Shown here: piece by piece, positions 1 through 5,852 of the stretch
Layout of the letters: each line of letters starts with the position of its first letter
Numbering within the stretch: the first letter of the stretch is position 1
Source: Lachnospiraceae bacterium UBA4316
Lineage (GTDB): Bacteria; Bacillota; Clostridia; Lachnospirales; Lachnospiraceae
NCBI GenBank assembly: GCA_002394535.1
Contig: DGUG01000089.1
Span: 1-9,004 of the forward strand
Direction: 5' to 3'
Length of the DNA: 9,004 bases
The notes under the pieces: generated by a model
What the model was told of the DNA's origin: nothing
Database searches by the model: none
The model's input: only the letters and a program-made list of their open reading frames with translations
Program-made: the position numbers and the translations under genes

Positions 1-138
1 GTCAAAGCAGTCGTTTCTAACGAGGGACGCCTCACAGATCTGGTTTTCAATTCAAGAAATCATCTTTGAAATTCCTGCTTTATCAATTACATATTGTCTA
101 AGCAGGGAGAGAACGGGGTTATCCATATTTTCCTGCAT
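1..138 (-). pseudogene. Possible remnant of a minus-strand gene, interrupted by one TGA
   Basis: Read on the minus strand from an ATG at 138 (or a second ATG at 126, preceded by AGGA), this stretch gives 28 protein-like residues (start MQENMDNPVL, end AGISKMIS), then TGA at 54-52. The same frame then stays open to the window edge (IENQICEASLVRNDCFD). The codons look natural on both sides of the TGA, so it may be the start of a gene broken by a nonsense mutation. No family was recognised. The ATG at 138 has no convincing ribosome site and lies close to the start signals of the Rpn gene on the other strand. Against the call, the plus strand in the same codon register is also open from 1 to a TGA at 67-69, so it could instead be the tail of a plus-strand gene. 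The window edge prevents a decision. Confidence 0.22.
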
Positions 139-162
139 TATTATCGTCTATGGAGGTTAGTT

Positions 163-1089
163 ATGGGTAAAAAAAGAGTTAACAAGAAGTACAAGGATAC
201 TGTGTTCAGGCTTTTATTCGGAAATGACAGGAACGAGCTGCTGAAACTGTATAACGCTGTGAATAATACAGCATATACTAATGCCGATGACCTTATGATC
301 AACACTCTTGAAGAGGCGATCTATGTCAGCATGCGTAACGATGTTTCGTTTGTGTTTCAGGATGATCTGAACCTGTATGAGCATCAGTCCACGCTGAATC
401 CGAATCTTCCACTCAGGGACCTGTTCTATGTGGCGGATCTGCTTCAGGAGATGACAGCGGAGCTGAACATTTACGGAAGTAAGAGACTCTCTATCCCGAC
501 ACCGCATTTTGTTGTGTTTTATAACGGAACCGGGGATATGGGATCGATTAGGGAGTATCGCCTGTCGGAAATGTTCGAGAAGAAGGAGAAGGATCCTCAG
601 CTTGAGCTGGTTGTGAAGATTATAAACATCAACAACGGCAGTAACAACAGGGTTCTGAAGAACTGCAAGACATTGCAGGATTATGCATCGTTTATTTCGA
701 TGGTACGTAAGAATCGTGAGAACATGATTGTAGAGAAGGCTGTTGAGAATGCAGTTAACGATTGTATCAAACAGGGAATCCTGAAGGATTTCCTGCTTAA
801 GCACAAGGCACAGGTGATCAAGATGAGTATATACGAATATGATGAAGAGAAGCAGAGACGGTTTGATCGTGAAGAAGGTCGTGAAGAAGGTCGTGAAGAA
901 GGAGTTGAGATTGATAAGATTAACCTGATTCAGAAAAAGATAGCCAGAGGAAAAACTCTGGACGTTATTTCTGATGAACTTGAATCTACTGTTGAAGAGA
1001 TCAAGCCGATATATGACGTCGTGAGTAAGTACCCTTTGGATGCTGATCCGGCGGAGATACTTGCCGGGATCAGCAATGTCAAAAGGTAA
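163..1089 (+). CDS. Rpn family recombination-promoting nuclease/putative transposase (paralogue 1)
   Basis: A 308-aa protein of the Rpn (YhgA-like, PD-(D/E)XK) family. Characterised members are DNA endonucleases, first linked to recombination and later to toxic antiphage defence. The N-terminal motif KDTVFRLLFG (residues 11-20) is typical. The nuclease core shows N-D60-V-S-F and E73-H-Q75, the E-x-Q form of the (D/E)xK motif, followed by a conserved NPN.PLR segment. The block PHFVVFYNG (114-122) is also shared with the second gene. The C-terminal tail holds three R-E-E-G units (residues 236-247) and then a helical end. The start is ATG 163, six bases after GGAGG at 152-156; a TTG at 94 in the same frame lacks such a site. 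The stop is followed by a T-rich stretch (1100-1106) without an adjacent stem. A close paralogue follows 155 bp downstream. Family assignment is firm; cellular role (mobile remnant, defence or housekeeping) is not. Confidence 0.88.
   Translation: MGKKRVNKKYKDTVFRLLFGNDRNELLKLYNAVNNTAYTNADDLMINTLEEAIYVSMRNDVSFVFQDDLNLYEHQSTLNPNLPLRDLFYVADLLQEMTAELNIYGSKRLSIPTPHFVVFYNGTGDMGSIREYRLSEMFEKKEKDPQLELVVKIININNGSNNRVLKNCKTLQDYASFISMVRKNRENMIVEKAVENAVNDCIKQGILKDFLLKHKAQVIKMSIYEYDEEKQRRFDREEGREEGREEGVEIDKINLIQKKIARGKTLDVISDELESTVEEIKPIYDVVSKYPLDADPAEILAGISNVKR
868..903 (+). repeat. Three 12-bp tandem repeats in the Rpn tail
   Basis: The unit CGTGAAGAAGGT occurs three times in a row; the third copy ends in A instead of T. 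It encodes R-E-E-G three times. Because the unit is 12 bp, gain or loss by slippage changes the tail by four residues without shifting the frame. Confidence 0.9.
1041..1075 (+). other. 12-bp stem-loop inside the 3' end of the first Rpn gene
   Basis: The arm TGCTGATCCGGC (1041-1052) pairs fully with GCCGGGATCAGCA (1063-1075), apart from one bulged G at 1066, across a 10-nt loop. It lies in codons for the last 15 or so residues. A T-run (1100-1106) follows 24 nt after the stem, too far for a standard intrinsic terminator. It could protect the 3' end of the mRNA or slow transcription before the second gene. It is the strongest perfect-arm hairpin I noticed in the window. Confidence 0.6.
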
Positions 1090-1153
1090 ACTAGGTTTGA
1101 TTTTTTCTTCTGTATGTGTTATGTTCTTGGCACATCGCAAATGGCATATCAAA

Positions 1154-1170
1154 TTCACAATTCATGTGAA
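1154..1170. promoter_or_regulatory. Dyad TTCACA-N5-TGTGAA upstream of the second Rpn gene
   Basis: A perfect 6-bp inverted repeat (TTCACA, spacer ATTCA, TGTGAA) lies in the 155-bp gap between the two Rpn genes, about 28 bp upstream of a candidate -35 box. Its size fits an operator for a dimeric regulator, but six-base dyads arise by chance and no regulator is identified. Confidence 0.25.
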
Positions 1171-1198
1171 CAGATCAGGCAATTCGCCACAGATACCA

Positions 1199-1228
1199 TT
1201 GCAAAGGATTCATTAATCGTTTTATAAT
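1199..1228 (+). promoter_or_regulatory. Candidate sigma-A promoter before the second Rpn gene
   Basis: TTGCAA (1199-1204) and TATAAT (1223-1228) are separated by 18 bp. The -10 box is consensus. The expected transcription start, near 1235, would fall inside the ribosome site AAGGAG (1231-1236), leaving a leader of about ten bases. The boxes may therefore be fortuitous, or the gene may be served by read-through from the first Rpn gene. Confidence 0.4.
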
Positions 1229-1244
1229 GAAAGGAGAATAGCTA

Positions 1245-2150
1245 TTGAGATTCAGAAGAAAATGGAATATTGTTAACCGCAAGCGCAAGGACACTTTGTT
1301 CTGCCTTATATTCGGGAGACAGCAGAACCGGCAGTGGACACTGTCGCTGTACAATGCAGTAAACGGATCTGATTACCAGGATCCGGACGTGATCGAGTTT
1401 AACACTCTAGAAGAGGCACTGTTTATGGGAGTTAAGAATGATGTTTCATTTATTCTTGATTCCGTTATGAGTCTTTATGAGCACCAGAGCACGTTCAATC
1501 CGAATATGCCGCTTCGTCAGCTTGAATATACCGCAAGCCTGTACAAGAGGTATTTGGCGGAAAATAATCTGGATAAATACAGCAGTGCGCCTATAACAAT
1601 ACCGTTTCCCAAACTGCTGGTGTTCTACAACGGAACAACAGATGAGCCGGAGAAAACAGTACTTAAACTAAGCAATTTGTTTCCGGAAAGGTTTAAGGGA
1701 ATGGAAGCGGATGTATTGGTTAAAACTACAATGTTAAATATCAACTACGGACATAACCGTGAGATTCTTGAGAAGTGCAGACCGCTCTACGAATACGCAT
1801 GGACGATAGAGACCGAGAGGAGGTACAGTAAGCAAATGTCAGTAAGAAAAGCTATAACAAAGACACTTGAAGATATGCCGGACAGCTTTGTGATCAAGAG
1901 ATTTCTTGTATCCAACAAGGCTGCCTATACTGATTCATTCCTTACGGATTATGACGAAGATCTTCATATCGAAAGCGAGAAGAAGATAAGCTATGATAAG
2001 GGTCGCGCAGAAGGTCATGCAGAAGGCCATGCTAAGGGTTTCTCTGAGGGCAAGGCACTCATGGAGAAGGAGAATAATGCTCTTAAGCAGGAAGTTGCGG
2101 ATCAGGCGACTGTAATCGCTGCGTATGAAGCAAAATATGGAAAATTATAA
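1245..2150 (+). CDS. Rpn family recombination-promoting nuclease/putative transposase (paralogue 2)
   Basis: A 301-aa paralogue of the gene just upstream, with matching blocks throughout: RKDTLF (14-19), SLYNAVN (34-40), NTLEEA (53-58), the nuclease signature N-D66-V-S-F with E79-H-Q81, NPNMPLR (85-91) and LLVFYNGT (124-131). The paralogues differ clearly in the middle and tail, so this is an old or fast-diverging duplication. The tail has E-G-H-A-type tetrapeptide repeats (about 252-270) followed by a glutamate/lysine-rich coiled-coil-like end. The start is TTG 1245, eight bases after AAGGAG (1231-1236); no in-frame ATG precedes the conserved KDTLF block. An internal ATG at 1836 (Met198) has AGGAGGT upstream at 1818-1824. 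No terminator was seen after the stop; the next gene starts 92 bp on, same strand. The product is likely a nuclease, but its target is unknown. Confidence 0.87.
   Translation: MRFRRKWNIVNRKRKDTLFCLIFGRQQNRQWTLSLYNAVNGSDYQDPDVIEFNTLEEALFMGVKNDVSFILDSVMSLYEHQSTFNPNMPLRQLEYTASLYKRYLAENNLDKYSSAPITIPFPKLLVFYNGTTDEPEKTVLKLSNLFPERFKGMEADVLVKTTMLNINYGHNREILEKCRPLYEYAWTIETERRYSKQMSVRKAITKTLEDMPDSFVIKRFLVSNKAAYTDSFLTDYDEDLHIESEKKISYDKGRAEGHAEGHAKGFSEGKALMEKENNALKQEVADQATVIAAYEAKYGKL
2007..2054 (+). repeat. Degenerate 12-bp tandem repeats in the second Rpn tail
   Basis: Four successive 12-bp units follow the pattern GCAGAAGGTCAT. The first two differ at a single base (GGT/GGC) and the last two are more diverged. 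They encode A-E-G-H, A-E-G-H, A-K-G-F and S-E-G-K. The period matches the perfect repeats in the upstream paralogue although the sequence differs. Confidence 0.8.
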
Positions 2151-2230
2151 TTCTGAGTCGATCAGACATTTCTGTTATCATGTTTAAAAATCTGTGTTTA
2201 CCCGATGCTTATTAAAGTTTGCCAATAGAT

Positions 2231-2245
2231 AGGAGAATTGAATTG
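2231..2245 (+). promoter_or_regulatory. Ribosome site that places the peptide start at TTG 2243
   Basis: AGGAG (2231-2235) lies seven bases before TTG 2243-2245. An earlier in-frame TTG at 2219 has no ribosome site and would place AGGAG inside the coding region. The shorter start also gives the usual length for a double-glycine leader. Confidence 0.7.
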
Positions 2246-2434
2246 GATAAGAATAAAGCGATTGATATTGAAGATCTAGAAAACGTTGTCGGCGGTGTAA
2301 AATCAGTTGCGGATGTTCAATATATGGGAATATCATGTCCTGACTGTGGCAGGGTGTTTAAGGCCGATGTTATGAAATCATCCGTAATTTGCCCCAATCC
2401 CAACTGCAAAAAGGTAATTGAATTAAAAGGTTAA
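2243..2434 (+). CDS. Small peptide with double-glycine leader and zinc-ribbon-like core
   Basis: A 63-aa product. Residues 1-18 end in DIEDLENVVGG, which fits the bacteriocin-type double-glycine leader (hydrophobic residues before GG, preceding acidic residues). Such leaders are normally cut after GG and exported by C39-peptidase ABC transporters. The remaining 45 residues contain C32-P-D-C35 and C50-P-N-P-N-C55, two cysteine knuckles 14 residues apart, as in a zinc ribbon; they could also form disulfides after export. No membrane segment is visible. The stop is one base before the ATG of the phosphatase gene, and AAAAGG in the last codons probably serves that gene, so the two are likely translationally coupled. 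No peptidase-transporter or maturation enzyme lies in the window. The alternative is a cytoplasmic zinc-ribbon protein with a chance GG. The gene is real by context; the secreted-peptide reading is inference. Confidence 0.72.
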   Translation: MDKNKAIDIEDLENVVGGVKSVADVQYMGISCPDCGRVFKADVMKSSVICPNPNCKKVIELKG

Positions 2435-2435
2435 T

Positions 2436-3227
2436 ATGAGCGAAGAAAGTCTGATTTTAGAAAAGATATGTGAAGTTGCCCAAAAGGCCGGAAGGATAAT
2501 GCTTGAGGCTTCCGACCCGAAGGTCAAGGAGAAATCGGGACATGCCAATTTCTGCACACAGACGGATGAGAAAATCCAGGAATTCCTGATACAGATGCTT
2601 GGAAGCATACTTCCGCAGGCGGCATTTCTAGGAGAGGAGGAGGGTCAGGACGAATTCACCGACAGGATGAAGTCGGGCTATGTGTTTATTATCGATCCTA
2701 TTGACGGTACTTCAAATTTTATCTATGGGTACCGGCCTTCTGTTATTTCGATAGGGCTGTTGCTTGACGGCAAGCCGCATATCGGGGTAGTCTATAATCC
2801 TTTTGATGATGAGATGTACCGCGCCATAGCCGGAAAAGGCGCATATTTAAACGGTGAGAGGATAGAATCATCAGACAGGCCCCTTAGCGATTCTCTGGCG
2901 GTATTCGGTACCGCGCCTTACTATACGGAACTGCAGGATATGACTTTTGATATGGCAAGAAAGCTCTTGCCCGAGTGTGTGGATCTTAGGCGCTCGGGGA
3001 CAGCAGCATGGGATATGTGCTGTGTTGCAACGGGAAGATGCAGTTTGTATTTTGAACTTCGCATACAGGTGTGGGATTACGCCGCAGCGGCTCTCATAGC
3101 AACGGAAGCCGGCTGTACGGTAACGGATTCATACGGAAAAAGCTTGTCCTATGACGGTCCGACATCAGTTATATGCCGTGCCCGGGGAGTGAAAATCATT
3201 CCGGAGTGTCTGCTTCAAAAAAGGTGA
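2436..3227 (+). CDS. Inositol monophosphatase family phosphatase
   Basis: A 263-aa protein of the Mg2+-dependent, Li+-sensitive phosphatase superfamily, full length for the family. Metal-binding signatures are all present: GEEE at 66-69, DPIDGT at 87-92 and WDYAAA at 213-218 with Asp214, followed by ATEAGC. Family members hydrolyse inositol 1-phosphate, fructose 1,6-bisphosphate, 3'-phosphoadenosine 5'-phosphate or related small phosphates. The sequence alone does not decide the substrate, so no gene symbol is given. It has no signal peptide and should act in the cytoplasm. ATG 2436 lies one base after the peptide stop, with AAAAGG at 2425-2430 as a probable ribosome site. The MFS gene starts four bases after the stop. 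Being placed between a small exported-type peptide and a permease is unusual for this enzyme and suggests a pathway-specific small-molecule role. Confidence 0.9.
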   Translation: MSEESLILEKICEVAQKAGRIMLEASDPKVKEKSGHANFCTQTDEKIQEFLIQMLGSILPQAAFLGEEEGQDEFTDRMKSGYVFIIDPIDGTSNFIYGYRPSVISIGLLLDGKPHIGVVYNPFDDEMYRAIAGKGAYLNGERIESSDRPLSDSLAVFGTAPYYTELQDMTFDMARKLLPECVDLRRSGTAAWDMCCVATGRCSLYFELRIQVWDYAAAALIATEAGCTVTDSYGKSLSYDGPTSVICRARGVKIIPECLLQKR

Positions 3228-3231
3228 CAAA

Positions 3232-4446
3232 ATGAAGCTTTCAACATTACGATATACACTTATAAATATCACATACTTTATGGCCTTTTGCACGGTGCAC
3301 GCTTATGCGGCGGTGTATCTGCTGGACAGAGGATTTACCAATACCCAGATAGGTGTTCTTCTGGCAGTGGCCAATATCATGTCGGCACTGGCACAGCCTA
3401 TGGTGGCTTCCCTTATAGACAGGCAGGGGTTTTTTACCAACAGAAATGTGATGATCATATGTGCCGGAATTATAGCAGCGGGCTCGGCGCTGCTTCTGGT
3501 GGCGGATACCAGCAAGATACTTGTGTTTATCGTGTTCGCCCTTATCTATATGATACAGTTTACTTATATGCCGGTAATGACGGCACTTAACTTCGAGTAT
3601 CAAAATCATGGGATAAACATTATATACGGCCTTGCAAGAGGTCTCGGCTCTGCGGGATTCGCCATAACATCTGCACTGGTGGGAAGAATAGTCGAAAGGG
3701 AAGGCGTCAGGATTCTTCTGTATCTTAACATTGTAATAATGGCGGTACAGATGGTCATCGTGTATTTCTTCAAACTTCCGAAGGACGCGGTAACCGGTGA
3801 TAGTAAGAGTGCCTCCGGGGAAAGCATCAGAGAGGGCGAGACCGGCAATCTCGCGAAAGGAAGTGAGGCCTCATCCCTTACCGCTTTTTTAGGGAAGTAT
3901 CCTGCATTTATGCTGATGCTTGCAGGTACGGTGCTGATATTCTTCACCCACAATATGCTCAACGATTACCTGATACAGATAGTACGGCCCCTGGGAGGAA
4001 GTGAAAAGCATCTCGGTTACGCCACATTTATTGCAGCTTTTCTGGAGCTTCCCACTATGGCTGCCATGACATTGTTTTCAAAGAAACTGTCAATGCGCGT
4101 AATGCTGGTGATCTCCGGTATTGCATTTACACTCAAAGCCCTTGTTATGACACTTGCCACAAATATACCTATGGTTTACATAAGTCAGTCAATGCAGCTT
4201 CTCGCCTATGCGGTGTTCATACCGGCATCGGCGTATTACGTCAGTCAGAACATAAGTGAGACAGACCAGGTTAAGGGACAGGCATTTGTCACAAGCTGCT
4301 TTACGCTTTCGGGAGTATTCAGTTCCCTTCTGTGCGGAGTAATACTTGATCACATGGGAGTAAAGGCCATGCTTGTCATAGGATCGATAGTATCCGTAGC
4401 AGGGGCTGCACTACTCACCCGTGCAATGATGAGTACAAGGAGATAA
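3232..4446 (+). CDS. MFS transporter (MFS_1-like / LacY-NupG-like group)
   Basis: A 404-aa integral membrane protein with about twelve hydrophobic segments and a polar loop at roughly 185-216 between the two six-helix halves, the normal MFS layout. The N-terminal segment (residues 6-31) leads into DRGFTNTQIGVLLA, and the stretch ARGLGSAGFAI (135-145) at the fifth helix resembles the R-x-x-GS-x-G pattern of the MFS_1-like group, which includes sugar and nucleoside:proton symporters. A second-half segment, NMLNDYLIQ followed by LGGSEKHLGYA (241-263), also fits that group. The substrate cannot be read from the sequence. The start is ATG 3232, after AAAAAAGG at 3217-3224. Gaps to the neighbours are 4 bp and 2 bp, so it is surely co-transcribed with the phosphatase and esterase genes. 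It may move the substrate or product of the neighbouring enzymes; this is inference. Confidence 0.88.
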   Translation: MKLSTLRYTLINITYFMAFCTVHAYAAVYLLDRGFTNTQIGVLLAVANIMSALAQPMVASLIDRQGFFTNRNVMIICAGIIAAGSALLLVADTSKILVFIVFALIYMIQFTYMPVMTALNFEYQNHGINIIYGLARGLGSAGFAITSALVGRIVEREGVRILLYLNIVIMAVQMVIVYFFKLPKDAVTGDSKSASGESIREGETGNLAKGSEASSLTAFLGKYPAFMLMLAGTVLIFFTHNMLNDYLIQIVRPLGGSEKHLGYATFIAAFLELPTMAAMTLFSKKLSMRVMLVISGIAFTLKALVMTLATNIPMVYISQSMQLLAYAVFIPASAYYVSQNISETDQVKGQAFVTSCFTLSGVFSSLLCGVILDHMGVKAMLVIGSIVSVAGAALLTRAMMSTRR

Positions 4447-4448
4447 TA

Positions 4449-5852
4449 ATGATCAGAACCGCAATTACAAAAAGCGGAAAGGTGAAGGGGCTACCGGCGG
4501 ATGACCCGAGGGTAACGGTGTTTCGGGGAATTCCATTTGCGGCGCCGCCGGTGGGAGATAACAGGTGGCGGGCTCCTAAGCCTTGCGAAGACTGGGAAGA
4601 GGTCAGAAACTGCTATGAATTCGGTCCTGTATCCATGCAGGATCAGCCCGGAGTCGGAGATGACATATATTGCCGGGAATGGCACGTTGATCCGGATATT
4701 CCGGTAAGTGAAGACTGCCTCTATCTGAATGTATGGACCGGTGCAAAAAGCACTGACGAGAAGCTTCCGGTGCTTGTATGGATATACGGAGGTGCTTTTC
4801 AGTGGGGATATACCGCAGAGATGGAGTTTAACGGAGAGCGGCTTGCAAGGCACGGAGTCATAGTCGTATCCATCGCGTACCGGCTGGGGGTGTTCGGATT
4901 TATGGCGCACCCTTCTCTTACATCGGATGATCCCATGCACCCCACGAATTTCGGACTCCTCGACCAGAAGGCAGGTCTTGAATGGGTGTATGAAAATATA
5001 GCTGCCTTCGGAGGAGACTCCAATAATATCACTCTTGCGGGACAGTCAGCCGGCGGAGCAAGTGTAACATTTGCGCTCGCAAATCCCGATGCCGCCAAAA
5101 TGATCAAAAAGACTTCCGTATTTAGCGGATTTATCAGAAATCCCTTCTATTCCGACGATATAATACAGCCCAAACCCCTTAGGACGGCTGAGGCAAACGG
5201 AGAAGAGTTCATAAGTTTTATCGGATGCAGATCGGTAGAAGAGGCCAGAAATATGGACTCTGTAGCCATAAGGGATGCTTATGCCGAATATGCCAAAACA
5301 CATCCGCGGTTCGTACCGTGTATTGACGGGGTGTATGTTACGGAAGATCCCTACAGAATGATCCTTGAAGGTAAAACACCGGATCTGCCCATGTTTGCCG
5401 GGTACACGAAGGATGAGTTTGTGGATAAACTTCCCACACGTGCAGATGAGAGTGTTTTGAAGATTAAGGCAGATATCATAGAAAAGAGCGGGGTCAGGTA
5501 TTTCAACGTTGTGGAAAACAGTGTCAAAGAGGTTGCATATGCACATATGAGTAACAACAGACGCTCGCCTCTGTATGTTTACAGGTTTGCATCTTCCATT
5601 CCCGGATATGATGACCCGGGTGATTTTCACTCATGTGATCTGTGGTTCTTTTTCGAGACTATTCAGAAGTGCTGGAGACCGTACAATGGCAGACATTATG
5701 AACTTGCCAGACGCATGTGTGACTATTGGAGTAATTTTATTAAATGCGGGAATCCAAACGGCGCAGGATACGACGGAAAAGAGCTTCCCCAATGGAAGGA
5801 CTGCAATCCGGATGAGAGCAAATATGAAGAGATGGTCTTCATAGAGAGTTAA
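4449..5852 (+). CDS. Carboxylesterase type B
   Basis: A 467-aa alpha/beta hydrolase of the type B carboxylesterase family, near full length. It has the N-terminal FRGIPFAAPPVG block (25-36), the family signature SEDCLYLNVW (87-96), an oxyanion-hole segment IYGGAF (112-117), and the nucleophile elbow GQSAGG with Ser200. Glu323 in TKDEF and His394 in GDFHSCDLWFFF fit the rest of the triad. GQSAG instead of the common GESAG is a known kind of variation. No signal peptide is seen, so the enzyme is probably cytoplasmic and would act on esters after uptake, perhaps by the adjacent MFS protein. The start is ATG 4449, after AAGGAGA (4437-4443), which lies in the last codons of the MFS gene. Its stop overlaps the stop of the convergent receiver gene. 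The natural ester substrate is unknown. Confidence 0.92.
   Translation: MIRTAITKSGKVKGLPADDPRVTVFRGIPFAAPPVGDNRWRAPKPCEDWEEVRNCYEFGPVSMQDQPGVGDDIYCREWHVDPDIPVSEDCLYLNVWTGAKSTDEKLPVLVWIYGGAFQWGYTAEMEFNGERLARHGVIVVSIAYRLGVFGFMAHPSLTSDDPMHPTNFGLLDQKAGLEWVYENIAAFGGDSNNITLAGQSAGGASVTFALANPDAAKMIKKTSVFSGFIRNPFYSDDIIQPKPLRTAEANGEEFISFIGCRSVEEARNMDSVAIRDAYAEYAKTHPRFVPCIDGVYVTEDPYRMILEGKTPDLPMFAGYTKDEFVDKLPTRADESVLKIKADIIEKSGVRYFNVVENSVKEVAYAHMSNNRRSPLYVYRFASSIPGYDDPGDFHSCDLWFFFETIQKCWRPYNGRHYELARRMCDYWSNFIKCGNPNGAGYDGKELPQWKDCNPDESKYEEMVFIES

Noticed and set aside
2..160. Open frame on the plus strand from the left edge to TAG 158-160
   Set aside because: The translation has no recognisable motif and runs over the ribosome site of the Rpn gene; such a length is expected by chance.
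94..162. Extended N-terminus of the first Rpn gene from TTG 94
   Set aside because: There is no ribosome site before 94, whereas GGAGG lies six bases before ATG 163, and the extra 23 residues do not match the paralogue.
214..1158. 314-aa open frame on the minus strand
   Set aside because: It lies antisense to the first Rpn gene in a low-complexity translation (runs of Leu, Phe, Thr from the repeats) and lacks family motifs; the plus-strand gene has clear nuclease motifs and a ribosome site.
868..2054. CRISPR-like or phase-variable repeats
   Set aside because: The 12-bp units are contiguous, without spacers, and in frame, so they are coding tail repeats; a multiple of three cannot switch the gene off.
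2151..2230. Promoter for the GG-leader operon
   Set aside because: I tried pairing the TTTACC-like and TTAAAA-like boxes with A/T-rich -10 candidates, but no pair had both a fair match and 16-18 bp spacing; read-through from the Rpn gene is possible.
2219..2242. Longer start (TTG 2219) for the GG-leader peptide
   Set aside because: The only ribosome site, AGGAG 2231-2235, would then be inside the coding region; TTG 2243 is correctly spaced from it.
5046..5630. 194-aa open frame on the minus strand
   Set aside because: It is antisense to the esterase gene, which shows its full catalytic triad; the minus translation has no recognisable domain.
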